Assembly (NCBI GenBank): GCA_964468005.1
Contig: CAYXUT010000043.1
Location: forward strand, 1-18,599
Source: TMED8 sp964468005
GTDB taxonomy: Bacteria; Pseudomonadota; Alphaproteobacteria; Rhodospirillales; Casp-alpha2
Reading direction: 5' to 3'
DNA length: 18,599 bases
A program made the position numbers and the translations under genes. Every line of letters starts with the position of its first letter. Position 1 is the stretch's first letter. Shown piece after piece: positions 8,091 through 16,010 of this stretch. Under the pieces are notes generated by a model. That model did no database searches. It was given only the letters and a program-made list of their open reading frames with translations, and was not told the origin of the DNA.

Positions 8091-8897
8091 GTGCTTAGCC
8101 ACGGACAGGTCGATCACTACCACGAAAAGGGTTATGTCATTCCGGATTACCGGTTACCTGAAGATGTCGTCGAGGACATGCATCGCGAATTGAACATCCT
8201 GATCGAAGCGAATCCCGATATGACATCAGATGCCATGTTCGTTCCGCATTTGTCACAAGCCAATCCCCAGGGCATGAAGGCAACGAACCCGGAGAAATGG
8301 CGAAACTATGCATGCCATAAGGACATCTTGGACATGGTCTCAGACCTGATCGGCAATCATCTTGCGCTTTGGGGTACAACCGTTTTCGGCAAACCTGCGG
8401 GCAATGGTAAGGAAACGCCCTGGCATCAAGACGGCCAATACTGGCCGATCCGGCCACTTGCCAATTGCACCGCATGGATTGCCATTGATGACGTCGGTGT
8501 TGAAAATGGCTGTATGCGGGTGATCCCAGGCTCTCACAAAGGCGACAAATTGCTTCAACACCATGTGGTCAGCCGCGAGAATCTAACGCTTCACGAAGAA
8601 CTTGATGACGACCAGTTCGACGAAAGCCAAGCGGTCGACATCTTGCTCAAGCCCGGACAAATTTCGTTCCACGACGTGAACATCGTGCATGGCTCGCGCC
8701 GTAATACGTCGACTGTGAGGCGCGCCGGCTATGTTCTTCGATTCATGCCGACTACATCCCATTTTGACCGCAGCATCGGACAAGAGTTCGAACGCGAATC
8801 CAAGGTTGTGGATTTTTCGAACCGGGGCCTAATATTGGTCCGAGGCGTCGACCGGTGTGGTCTTAACGACTACGAGATTGGCCACGCGGCGAACTAA
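8091..8897 (+). CDS. Phytanoyl-CoA dioxygenase (PhyH) family Fe(II)/2-oxoglutarate oxygenase
   Basis: A 268-residue cupin-fold oxygenase of the PhyH family, which uses Fe(II), oxygen and usually 2-oxoglutarate to hydroxylate small molecules. The facial triad is visible: His112 and Asp114 in PWHQDGQYW and the distal His200 in NIVHGS. Arg210 or Arg211 in VRRAGYVLRF is the likely 2-oxoglutarate anchor. The start is GTG 8091, supported by AAGGAG six bases upstream. The gene stands alone on the plus strand between divergent and convergent neighbours, and its last 35 bases overlap the end of the EamA gene. The PhyH family is functionally broad (ectoine, fatty-acyl, phosphonate and natural-product hydroxylation), so the substrate is not assigned. 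The neighbouring exporter and SDR could handle its product. Confidence 0.9.
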   Translation: MLSHGQVDHYHEKGYVIPDYRLPEDVVEDMHRELNILIEANPDMTSDAMFVPHLSQANPQGMKATNPEKWRNYACHKDILDMVSDLIGNHLALWGTTVFGKPAGNGKETPWHQDGQYWPIRPLANCTAWIAIDDVGVENGCMRVIPGSHKGDKLLQHHVVSRENLTLHEELDDDQFDESQAVDILLKPGQISFHDVNIVHGSRRNTSTVRRAGYVLRFMPTTSHFDRSIGQEFERESKVVDFSNRGLILVRGVDRCGLNDYEIGHAAN

Positions 8898-9828
8898 CCA
8901 AAGGGTTGTGTCGTTTAGACTTGCCTTTGAGCGCAGGCAACAACAATACGGAGCCAAGCGCCATGCAGACCAAGACCAACGCGGCGAACTCACGCGTGCC
9001 TACACTTTCACCTAGGATTAGCGCACTCGAATAGGCGCCGACCACGGGAATACCGAGCGTGCTGATAGCAGCGAGACTGGCGGGGAAGGTTCTAACTGAT
9101 CTGAAGTAGGCCCACTGGCAAAAGATCATCGGGAAGGCCACAACATAACCCAACGACCACCAGGCTTTCGAACTAATCTCCGTAGCAATGAGCGGCTGTT
9201 CTATGAAGATTGCGCCAAGCGCAATTGGGATGCCGCCAAGCAGCAATTGCCATCCGGCCAAGGCGGAAATGGATGCGGACCAATTGGGGCGTTTGAACGA
9301 CACCGTGCCTATTGCCCATGAAACCGCCGCCCCTAACATGAGAAAAGCTCCCAGTGGCGCCGTCTCAAAGACTAAGAGGTCAGGCCCGACAAGCACCGCC
9401 AAGGCGGAGATCCCCAATACCAAAGAAATGACCTTGTTTCGGGTCAACGGCTCATGCAGCACAAAACTACTCATGATCGAGGCCCAGACCGGCATGGTGA
9501 ACGCTATGATAACGGCCCGCCCGGCTGGCATGTGCGAAACGCCGTAACCGGTCAACAAATGCCAACCGATAACATTAAACAGTGTACAGGCTAACAATGG
9601 CGTGACCTCGTCGCGGCGCAGGCGAATGACCTGCCCAGACAACCACGCAATAGACATCAAGGCAGTGCCGCCACCAAATAGACAGAACGAGCGGAACCAC
9701 CAAACCGGAATTTCACTCAAAGCCATTTTCATGAAGGGCCAGTTGGCTCCCCAGAAAAAAGTCAATGCGCCAAGCAGCGCCAGACTGCCGACAGGCCTTG
9801 CCGACGGTGAACTAGAGACGAATGGCAC
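8863..9828 (-). CDS. EamA-family (drug/metabolite transporter superfamily) permease
   Basis: An inner-membrane protein of about 321 residues with roughly ten hydrophobic segments in two EamA repeats. The first repeat begins LALLGALTFFWGANWPFMK, a typical DMT opening, and the second begins near FLMLGAAVSWAIGTVSFKR. DMT proteins usually export small metabolites or amino acids; the substrate is unknown. I favour GTG 9828 as start, because the AAGG ribosome site is 9 bases before it but only 3 before the TTG at 9834. It lies 22 bases after the small EthD-like gene, in a probable three-gene operon (SDR, EthD-like, EamA). Its 3' end overlaps the PhyH gene tail to tail by 35 bases, so neither has room for its own terminator. 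Confidence 0.88.
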   Translation of the reverse strand: MPFVSSSPSARPVGSLALLGALTFFWGANWPFMKMALSEIPVWWFRSFCLFGGGTALMSIAWLSGQVIRLRRDEVTPLLACTLFNVIGWHLLTGYGVSHMPAGRAVIIAFTMPVWASIMSSFVLHEPLTRNKVISLVLGISALAVLVGPDLLVFETAPLGAFLMLGAAVSWAIGTVSFKRPNWSASISALAGWQLLLGGIPIALGAIFIEQPLIATEISSKAWWSLGYVVAFPMIFCQWAYFRSVRTFPASLAAISTLGIPVVGAYSSALILGESVGTREFAALVLVCMALGSVLLLPALKGKSKRHNPLVSSPRGQSRSR

Positions 9829-9850
9829 GATCAATCGCCTTAATTTGACG

Positions 9851-10213
9851 TTAGCCGATCGGCTCCATGACTTTGAGCAGAACGTGGCGACGGTTCTTCG
9901 TGTAAGGCCTCACGTGATCGGGCCAGCGGCCTTCTTCAATAGCCTCCGACCATGCCGGACTGGTCAATACGTCGGGGCTCTCGATCCAATAAAAGGCGGA
10001 AAAATTCGGTTCTCCTTCAGCAACGATTTCATTGATCTGACCGCCCATACTCAGCTTGAGCGGCTGCTTAGACAAACGCGTAACATCGACAACGCCAGGA
10101 ACCTTTCTCATCGCTGGGACATGTTCGGTATCATAGACCTCATTGAACAGATCGAGCTTTTCAGGCTCCACGTCCATGCTCGCGATAAACAGATACTGCG
10201 CAACGGTACTCAT
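9851..10213 (-). CDS. Small EthD-like/dimeric alpha-beta barrel protein of unknown function
   Basis: A 120-residue cytoplasmic protein. The central segment NEVYDTEHVPAMRKVPGV (24-41, with Glu30-His31) resembles the 'YDTEHiP...VPG' signature of small ferredoxin-like proteins that dimerise into a beta barrel (EthD/DUF4286-like). Some relatives are catabolic monooxygenase accessory proteins or isomerases, but many have no known activity. The start is ATG 10213, fixed by AAGGAG seven bases upstream; a longer reading to 10255 has no ribosome site and adds unrelated residues. It lies between an SDR gene (102 bases upstream) and the EamA gene (22 bases downstream) on the same strand. I do not assign a reaction. 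Confidence 0.8.
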   Translation of the reverse strand: MSTVAQYLFIASMDVEPEKLDLFNEVYDTEHVPAMRKVPGVVDVTRLSKQPLKLSMGGQINEIVAEGEPNFSAFYWIESPDVLTSPAWSEAIEEGRWPDHVRPYTKNRRHVLLKVMEPIG

Positions 10214-10220
10214 CAAAATT

Positions 10221-10226
10221 CTCCTT
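10221..10226 (-). promoter_or_regulatory. Shine-Dalgarno site fixing the EthD-like start
   Basis: On the minus strand this reads AAGGAG with 7 bases to ATG 10213. It decides against the longer in-frame start at 10255. Confidence 0.7.
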
Positions 10227-10315
10227 AAACAAATTGGGTCAAACGTTAATGGCAAGATCCGAAATTCGGGTCCCCAACATCGATTGGAATGGCGCCGCAG
10301 GCAAGCACCGATGCC

Positions 10316-11080
10316 CTAGTTAATGCATGCGCCACCATCGACGGGCAGAATTTGGCCGGTAATCCAACGCGAATCATCACTAGCAAAAAACAACGCGGCC
10401 GGCGCAACCATTTCCGGCTCACCCAATCCCAACATGTGGCGTTCGACCATCTTTTCATCGGGCCCAGAATCATTACCAGCCTCTATCAACGCTTTCACCC
10501 TTTCGGTCAACACGGCTCCCGGCGCGATAGCATTGACACGTATGTTCTTGGAAGCACACTGCACGGCAAGGGCGCGTGTCAACGTGACAATACCACCCTT
10601 TGCCGACGTGTAACCATCCGCGCCCGATGTCCCGATCATGGATCGGATTGACGCGGTATTGATAATCGCCCCACCGCCACGATTTTCCATGTGCGGGATA
10701 ACAGACCGGCAGGCCGCAAACGGACCAAACAGGTTCAGACCGATCGCCAAATCAAATTCATCCAAAGGCATGTTCAACAGATGATCGTCGCGCGGCGTCG
10801 CGCCTCCGGCGTTGTTGTAGAGGACATCAATTCCTCCAAACACCCCGACGCACTCTTCAATGGCGGCCTCTTGCGCGTCTGCTTTCGAGACATCAACCTT
10901 TATAAACTTGGCTTTACCGCCGGCGTCGCAAATCTCTTGCGCCACTTGGGTGCCATCTTGTTCGTTGATATCGAATAGACCGAGCAACGCACCCTCTTGG
11001 GCGAATAATTTCGCACTGGCTTTTCCTATACCCGCTGAGGCTCCCGTGATCAGCGCGACTTTTCCCTTAAGCCTATCCAT
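10316..11080 (-). CDS. Classical SDR-family NAD(P)-dependent oxidoreductase
   Basis: A complete 254-residue classical short-chain dehydrogenase. The cofactor motif TGASAGIG is at 12-19, NNAG at 89-92, and the catalytic Ser144, Tyr157 and Lys161 (YTSAK) are all present. The C-terminal PVDGG is typical. A GAGGG ribosome site sits before ATG 11080. Asp37 in LFDIN at the end of the second strand suggests NAD preference. It heads a minus-strand operon with the EthD-like and EamA genes and is divergent from the second amidohydrolase at 11213. In known non-phosphorylative routes (L-fucose, L-rhamnose) such an SDR oxidises the sugar to a lactone that a COG3618 enzyme opens, or oxidises the 2-keto-3-deoxy acid. 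Either would fit, but substrate is inference. Confidence 0.93.
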   Translation of the reverse strand: MDRLKGKVALITGASAGIGKASAKLFAQEGALLGLFDINEQDGTQVAQEICDAGGKAKFIKVDVSKADAQEAAIEECVGVFGGIDVLYNNAGGATPRDDHLLNMPLDEFDLAIGLNLFGPFAACRSVIPHMENRGGGAIINTASIRSMIGTSGADGYTSAKGGIVTLTRALAVQCASKNIRVNAIAPGAVLTERVKALIEAGNDSGPDEKMVERHMLGLGEPEMVAPAALFFASDDSRWITGQILPVDGGACIN

Positions 11081-11212
11081 TTTTATGCCCTCAATATTCA
11101 GTTATCCCGATTACCGTTCGGGCCACAGCGAAATTGCGCCAAGATATTTCCTATGGCAAGGTCTCACCCATCTTATTCGTTACCTTGAAACCAACCAAAC
11201 GTTCGCTCGCTA

Positions 11213-12175
11213 GTGACCAATAATCTTCTCCAGCCGACAAACCTTCCGGACTTCTCCAGTCTGGATATGGATTTTGATATCATCGACAGTCACCATCACC
11301 TGTTCAATTTGGATCAACTTTGTTATCCCTGGCTGACGGACCACCCGGAACCCGGCTTTCTGCTCGGTAATTATGAAGCTATCAAGAAAAACTACTTGTT
11401 TGGTGACTACCGAACGGACACAGGCGCACTGCGCGTCGTTAAAACCGTGCACGTTGAGGCAGAAACTGACCGTGATGATCCCGTCCGGGAAACCAGGTGG
11501 TTGGTTGAACAAATGGAAACGGAAGACCTCCCTGATGCGATTGTCGCGCATGCCTGGCTGGACACTTTACAAACTGAGGAAACCTTGGAAGCACAGGCCT
11601 CTTTCACTGCTGTCAAGGGAATCCGCTCGAAACCTATTACATCGTTCTCAGCCGACACCCGCGACGCCGTTTTCGGGAGGCCCCGCAGCATGCAGGACGA
11701 CAATTGGCGCACTGGGCTAGGCCTACTGCGAAGGTACGATCTGTCATGGGATCTACGCGTGCCATTTTGGCATTTGGAAGAGGCTGCTAAGGTCTGTGCC
11801 CTTTATCCTGATCTACCTATTGTTACGGAACACACCGGCTTGGCTTGGGATCGAAGTGAAGAAGGCCTCACCCAGTGGCGCAAAGGTGTGGCGGCGCTAG
11901 CGGCCCTGGAGCACGTGTTTTTGAAAATATCTGAACTCGGGCTAGCCTCAGCGCCATGGGACTATGCGAACAACCGGCGCGTGGTGCGAGAGGCCATTGA
12001 GCTTTTCGGGTTCGAGCGATGCATGTTTGGATCTAATTTCCCCGTGGCGGGCCTTCGCATCAGTTATGTGGACCAGGCCAAAGCCATCGCCCATATGGTT
12101 CGGGATTGCTCGAAAGCCGAGCGCCAAGCTCTGTTCCACGATACAGCCAGAGTGTTCTATCGACTAGATACTTAA
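11213..12175 (+). CDS. COG3618 TIM-barrel amidohydrolase, probable sugar-acid lactonase (copy 2)
   Basis: A 320-residue paralogue of the protein at 5026, sharing the same landmarks: DSHHHLF (His27-29), VHVEAE (79-84), EHTGL (206-210) and MFGSNFP (271-277). Two differences stand out. The block after the last strand reads NFPVAG where copy 1 has NFPVDG. Both copies have Asn where many lactonases of this group show Asp (GSDWP). GTG 11213 is the longest start; ATG 11267 (MDFDIIDSHHH) is an equally credible start, and neither has a clear ribosome site. It heads the plus-strand run with the Ldh-like, dehydratase and broken SGNH hydrolase genes, and is divergent from the SDR at 11080. A lactonase role is inferred from family and context. 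Confidence 0.83.
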   Translation: MTNNLLQPTNLPDFSSLDMDFDIIDSHHHLFNLDQLCYPWLTDHPEPGFLLGNYEAIKKNYLFGDYRTDTGALRVVKTVHVEAETDRDDPVRETRWLVEQMETEDLPDAIVAHAWLDTLQTEETLEAQASFTAVKGIRSKPITSFSADTRDAVFGRPRSMQDDNWRTGLGLLRRYDLSWDLRVPFWHLEEAAKVCALYPDLPIVTEHTGLAWDRSEEGLTQWRKGVAALAALEHVFLKISELGLASAPWDYANNRRVVREAIELFGFERCMFGSNFPVAGLRISYVDQAKAIAHMVRDCSKAERQALFHDTARVFYRLDT

Positions 12176-12199
12176 CGACTTTCTTGGGAGCAAATTCAC

Positions 12200-13123
12200 G
12201 TGGCCTTGTATCCAAAGAAAGACAATCAACAGCAGATCGCTCCCGAACAACTAACATCTTCGGTGGCTGCCATCTTCCGAGCCTGCGGGATGTTTGAAAC
12301 GGATGCTCGTACTGTTGCCTATTCGTTAGTTCACGCTGGTCTCCGTGGCATCCATTTACATGGTGTTCTTCGGGTACCGGACTACGTCAAGAAAATGACG
12401 GTCGAAGGGGTCGACCCGAAAGGCCAGCCTCGCGTAGTATCCGAGACTGGTGGCGCAATCCGCATTGATGGCGCCAACTCCATGGGACGGGTCGGAGGGA
12501 AGTTCGCCACAGACCTTGCGATTGAGCGCGCACGCGAGACCGGTGTCGCCTTTGCCGCGGTGGGCGGCTCCAACCATTGCGGCGCCATGGATTATTACCC
12601 CTTACCAGCGGCGGAGAACGATATGGTCGGGCTGGCGGGCACCAATGCGCTGCCTACAATGGCGCCTTGGGGCGGGGCCGATAAGATTGTCGGGCTCAAT
12701 CCGCTTTCAGTGGCACTGCCGGGCGATACCGTGCCACCCGTAGTCATGGATTTCGCACTCGGCGCTACCGCACACGGCAAGGTTCGTGTCTTCGCACAAA
12801 AAAGAGAGCCTATTCCGGAGGGGTGGGCTTTCGAGGTGCAAGGCAGGCCGACCACAGATGCCGAAGCGGCTCTCTACGGATTGATTCAGCCCTTGGACGC
12901 CTTCAAGGAACGGGTGGATAAGATCGTCGCGCAATTCGACAATTCCCGGCTTGCTCCGGACTTCGAGGAAGTCTTTGTACCAGGGGCGCTAGAAAAACGC
13001 ATTGCCGAGCGTAATTTTACCGAAGGCATTCCGCTAAACGCCGAGACGCTGGAAGGCATTTCTATGAGCGCTAGCCGGCTTGGCGTCGGGATCAATCTAC
13101 GGTGCAAAGGAGAAACAACATGA
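12200..13123 (+). CDS. Ldh-family oxidoreductase copy 2, with apparent internal deletion
   Basis: A 307-residue member of the LDH2/YlbC family, about 50 residues shorter than copy 1 at 6858. The N-terminal two thirds look normal: GIHLHG (50-55), GGSNHCGAM (122-130) with the catalytic-type His, GLNPLSVALP and EGWAF. After EAALYGLIQP (to about 231) the sequence passes straight to LDAFKERVDKIV. Family members usually have a GGHKG block and further helices there; copy 1 retains it as GHKG. About 50-60 residues appear to be missing without a frameshift. The start is GTG 12200 with GGGAG upstream. Its TGA overlaps the ATG of the next gene (ATGA), so they are coupled. It may be inactive, altered, or kept mainly for translation of the dehydratase. 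Confidence 0.82.
   Translation: MALYPKKDNQQQIAPEQLTSSVAAIFRACGMFETDARTVAYSLVHAGLRGIHLHGVLRVPDYVKKMTVEGVDPKGQPRVVSETGGAIRIDGANSMGRVGGKFATDLAIERARETGVAFAAVGGSNHCGAMDYYPLPAAENDMVGLAGTNALPTMAPWGGADKIVGLNPLSVALPGDTVPPVVMDFALGATAHGKVRVFAQKREPIPEGWAFEVQGRPTTDAEAALYGLIQPLDAFKERVDKIVAQFDNSRLAPDFEEVFVPGALEKRIAERNFTEGIPLNAETLEGISMSASRLGVGINLRCKGETT
13106..13112 (+). promoter_or_regulatory. Shine-Dalgarno site fixing the dehydratase start
   Basis: AAAGGAG with 7 bases to ATG 13120. It lies inside the 3' end of the Ldh-like gene and rules out a six-codon longer start at 13102. Confidence 0.75.
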
Positions 13124-14328
13124 AAGTCACGGCAATCGAAACCATCCTCGTCGATGAGTTTCCAAACATCAGTTGGGTGCGGGTGCACTCTGACGAGGGC
13201 TTGGTTGGATTGGGCGAGACCTTCTTTGGTGCACTAGCCGTGGAGGCGCATATCCACGACTTTATTGCCCCCTACCTAATTGGCAAAAACGCATTGGAGA
13301 TCGAAAAGCATTCATCTCGGATGGTGCCCTATGCTGGGCGCGGGGGTTCCGGAGCGGAAATGCGCGGTGCATCTGCAGTTGATGTAGCGCTTTGGGATAT
13401 CTTTGGACAAGCCATTGGTCAGCCAATTTATCAGGCGCTTGGCGGCTCCTGCCGCGACAAAATTCGCGTCTACAACACCTGCGCGGGATATCAATATGTG
13501 CGAAAGGCCCCGGCCCAAGTGACGGCCAACTTTGGGCTCAATCAGCAAAACTCGCCGGGTCCTTACGAAGACCTGGAAGGCTTTTTGAATGCCGCCGATG
13601 AGTTGGCGAAAAGCCTCTTGGAGATGGGTATCAACGGCATGAAAATTTGGCCCTTCGATTTCGCTGCAGAAGCTTCGAGTGGCAATTATATATCTAATGA
13701 AGACTTGAAAACGGCCATCGAGCCATTCGAAAAAATCCGCGCCGCCGTCGGTGACAAGATAGAGGTCATGGCCGAGTTACACTCGCTATGGAACGTACCG
13801 ACAGCAAAGCGTGTCTGCGCCGCATTGGAAGAGTTCGAACTCACCTGGATCGAAGACCCGGTACACATGGATGAATTGGAGAAGGTAGGCGAAATCGTTG
13901 CTGACACCTTGACGCCCGTCGCCGTTGGCGAGTTGCTTGGCGGCAAGGCACAGTTCCGGGATCTTCTCGAGCAAGGCGTTGGCGTCGCCATCATGGACAT
14001 CATCTGGGGCGGCGGGCTGACGGAGGCACGCAAGGTCGCGGCACTTTGTGACACTTGGGACATTCCTTTTGCGGGCCATGACTGTACCGGCCCGATCGCG
14101 CTCACTACTGCAACGCATATGGCATTGCACGCGCCCAACGTCTTTATCCAGGAAATCGTGCGGGCTTTCTATTACGGCTGGTATCAGGATCTGGTTACTG
14201 AATTGCCACCGATCGAGAACGGCATGATCACGGTGCCGGAAGGCCCAGGGCTCGGCACCGAACTTAACCCGGACGTAATGAAGCGCCCAGATGCCCGTGT
14301 CAAACGAACCGAGGCCAAAGATCTCTAG
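13120..14328 (+). CDS. Mandelate racemase/muconate lactonizing enzyme family protein, probable sugar-acid dehydratase (1)
   Basis: A 402-residue enolase-superfamily enzyme, which abstracts the proton alpha to a carboxylate with Mg2+. Visible groups are Lys175 in MKIWPFD, the putative metal ligands Glu219 (AELH), Glu245 (WIEDP) and Glu271 (VGE), and His320 in GHDCTGP as likely general base. ASAVDVALWDI is a typical superfamily segment. The HDCTGP motif and the C-terminal EGPGLGTEL resemble bacterial sugar-acid dehydratases rather than muconate cycloisomerases. The start is ATG 13120 with AAAGGAG upstream, overlapping the Ldh-like stop by 4 bases. It probably makes a 2-keto-3-deoxy acid from an aldonate opened by the lactonase at 11213. 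The exact sugar acid cannot be read from sequence. Confidence 0.9.
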   Translation: MKVTAIETILVDEFPNISWVRVHSDEGLVGLGETFFGALAVEAHIHDFIAPYLIGKNALEIEKHSSRMVPYAGRGGSGAEMRGASAVDVALWDIFGQAIGQPIYQALGGSCRDKIRVYNTCAGYQYVRKAPAQVTANFGLNQQNSPGPYEDLEGFLNAADELAKSLLEMGINGMKIWPFDFAAEASSGNYISNEDLKTAIEPFEKIRAAVGDKIEVMAELHSLWNVPTAKRVCAALEEFELTWIEDPVHMDELEKVGEIVADTLTPVAVGELLGGKAQFRDLLEQGVGVAIMDIIWGGGLTEARKVAALCDTWDIPFAGHDCTGPIALTTATHMALHAPNVFIQEIVRAFYYGWYQDLVTELPPIENGMITVPEGPGLGTELNPDVMKRPDARVKRTEAKDL

Positions 14329-14341
14329 AGAAGCAAATGGC

Positions 14342-14973
14342 ATGAAGGTCGTCCTCGCCTATGGCTATTCGAATGTCTGGGAGGCAAAACCTATTGAAGC
14401 AATCGACAGTCCAGAACGCCATCCGTACGAAGTTCGTTGGACGAACGCACTGCAACACGAGTAGGGTCACGGGCACCACGTCATCCCCGAAGGCCTGAAC
14501 AACCGCACAACGACCTTCTATAACGAGATCGTCGGTCTGCACAAGAACGACCGCTCTTAATCTACTACGCTGCCTCGATTCTCATCTGCCACTCTATCTA
14601 GTCATCATCATGCTGGGCACGAATGACCTTAAGTCCCGACTTGGCGAACCGGCCGGAGGCATCGCCTGCGGAGTGGGTGCGCTACTAGACATTGTCGCCA
14701 ATCTGCCGAAGCTGTTTTTGGGTGGCCCGCCCGAGCGGCTTCCTATCTGGTCGGTCCCACTTGGGCCGCTCAACCTGCTCACTGACACTTTTGTCGGCGG
14801 GGCCGAGAAATTCTATGAACTATCGCGAAATTACCGAGGCACGTGATTGCTATTTCATGGACGCTAGCCAGCACAACAAATCCTGTGATGTCGACGGTGT
14901 TCACTTAATGGCTGACCAACATGAGCTTTTTTGTATTGCCGAGTCTGCGAAAGTTATGAAGCCCGTTTGTTAG
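14342..14973 (+). pseudogene. Decayed SGNH/GDSL-family hydrolase (arylesterase-like)
   Basis: Three reading frames together rebuild a roughly 200-residue SGNH hydrolase. From ATG 14342 the protein reads MKVVLAYGYSNVWE, in place of the usual GDSLTWG block, then RHPYEVRW. A TAG at 14462-14464 breaks it. Readthrough would give HVIPEGLNNRTT and then TAA at 14558. After a frame change near 14547 the sequence continues LVIIMLGTNDLKSRLG (the conserved GTND block), then VPLGPL and GGAEKF. Near 14815 the frame changes again into YREITEARDCYFMDAS and VDGVHL, the conserved DxxH block, ending at 14973. One stop and two frameshifts, plus a damaged nucleophile block, point to a true pseudogene. It starts 13 bases after the dehydratase stop, so it was the last gene of that operon. 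Its end overlaps the convergent stop at 14970. Confidence 0.85.
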
Positions 14974-16010
14974 CCACCGGCATTTTCTGTCAGTCTTTCA
15001 ATGAAACGCATAGTCTCAGCGACATCCCTGTTGACCAGATGCGACGGCACTTCACCTTTCTTGAACATTAATATCTGCTGCACATCTGAAGCCCCGATGC
15101 CGGCGAAGCATTGGTCGGTCCAGCAAAGCGCGTGCGGCGTGACGATTACATTGTCCAAGTGCAGGATTGGGTCATCGGGCAACGGCGGCTCGGGATCGAA
15201 CACGTCGAGTCCAGCGCCGGCTATGGTTCCAGCGTTCAACGCTTCGACCAGGGCCGTTTGGTCCACAGTCGGTCCGCGCGAAGTATTTATCAAGTAGGCC
15301 GTTGGCTTCATCATGGCCATACGTTTTGCGTTAACGATATGGTGCGTTTCGTCCGTTAGCGGCGTATTGACGCACAGGTAATCGCTTTCCCGGAACACCA
15401 TGTCCAGATCGACCAGTTCAATACCGATCTCCTTTACCACCTCAGGGTCAGCCCAAGGGTCATGGGCGATGAACTTCATCCCCAGTGGTGCGCAGACGCG
15501 AAATGCCTCGGCTCCGATGTTACCAATTCCAATGGATCCGAGCGTACGGCCGACAAGCCCCATCCCCATATAGTCAGCGCGTTTGTCGAAGCCTGCAGGC
15601 CCTTCACGGGTAATTCTGTCCTTGTCGAACAACTTGCCAGCCAATGCCAAGATGAATGTGAGGATGGTCACGGCGACAGGGCGGCGGACGCCATCCGGTG
15701 TAATCACAACGGCGATGCCAGCCTCGGTACAAGCATCGACATCCACCGTGTCATATCCAACTCCGAACCGGGCAACGATGCCAAGACGGCCATCAGAAGG
15801 TACGCTGTTCGCGTCAAAAACTGGCATCAACAGGATCAAAGCATCGAACCCAACAAGTGACCCCGCGCTCATACGACCATCTACAGGGTCAACGTATTCC
15901 ACTTCGATGTCCGACGCGTCATGGAGGGGACTTAAATCGAACATCGGATAAGCTGCAGAACCGTCCGGTTTCTTAAAATCACCAGACAGAGCAACACGAA
16001 ACTTATTCAT
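14970..16010 (-). CDS. D-isomer-specific 2-hydroxyacid dehydrogenase
   Basis: A 346-residue NAD(P)-dependent dehydrogenase of the phosphoglycerate/glyoxylate/hydroxypyruvate family. The Rossmann motif is GIGNIG at 161-166. The catalytic triad is Arg245 (NTSRGP), Glu274 (FDPEP) and His293 (TPHALCW). VARFGVGYDTVD (79-90) is the usual substrate-domain signature. AAGGGG lies 8 bases before ATG 16010, and the start overlaps the stop of the aldolase gene by 8 bases, so the two are translationally coupled. It could reduce hydroxypyruvate, glyoxylate or a 2-keto acid produced by the aldolase route. The 3' end overlaps the SGNH pseudogene by 4 bases. The exact substrate is not determinable. Confidence 0.92.
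   Translation of the reverse strand: MNKFRVALSGDFKKPDGSAAYPMFDLSPLHDASDIEVEYVDPVDGRMSAGSLVGFDALILLMPVFDANSVPSDGRLGIVARFGVGYDTVDVDACTEAGIAVVITPDGVRRPVAVTILTFILALAGKLFDKDRITREGPAGFDKRADYMGMGLVGRTLGSIGIGNIGAEAFRVCAPLGMKFIAHDPWADPEVVKEIGIELVDLDMVFRESDYLCVNTPLTDETHHIVNAKRMAMMKPTAYLINTSRGPTVDQTALVEALNAGTIAGAGLDVFDPEPPLPDDPILHLDNVIVTPHALCWTDQCFAGIGASDVQQILMFKKGEVPSHLVNRDVAETMRFIERLTENAGG

Noticed and set aside
14610..14846. Separate small plus-strand gene starting MLGTNDLKSRLG
   Set aside because: It is the middle fragment of the SGNH hydrolase pseudogene, starting inside the conserved GTND block rather than at a true gene start.
15462..15860. Plus-strand open frame of 132 codons
   Set aside because: Antisense shadow of the 2-hydroxyacid dehydrogenase, which has a full catalytic set on the other strand.
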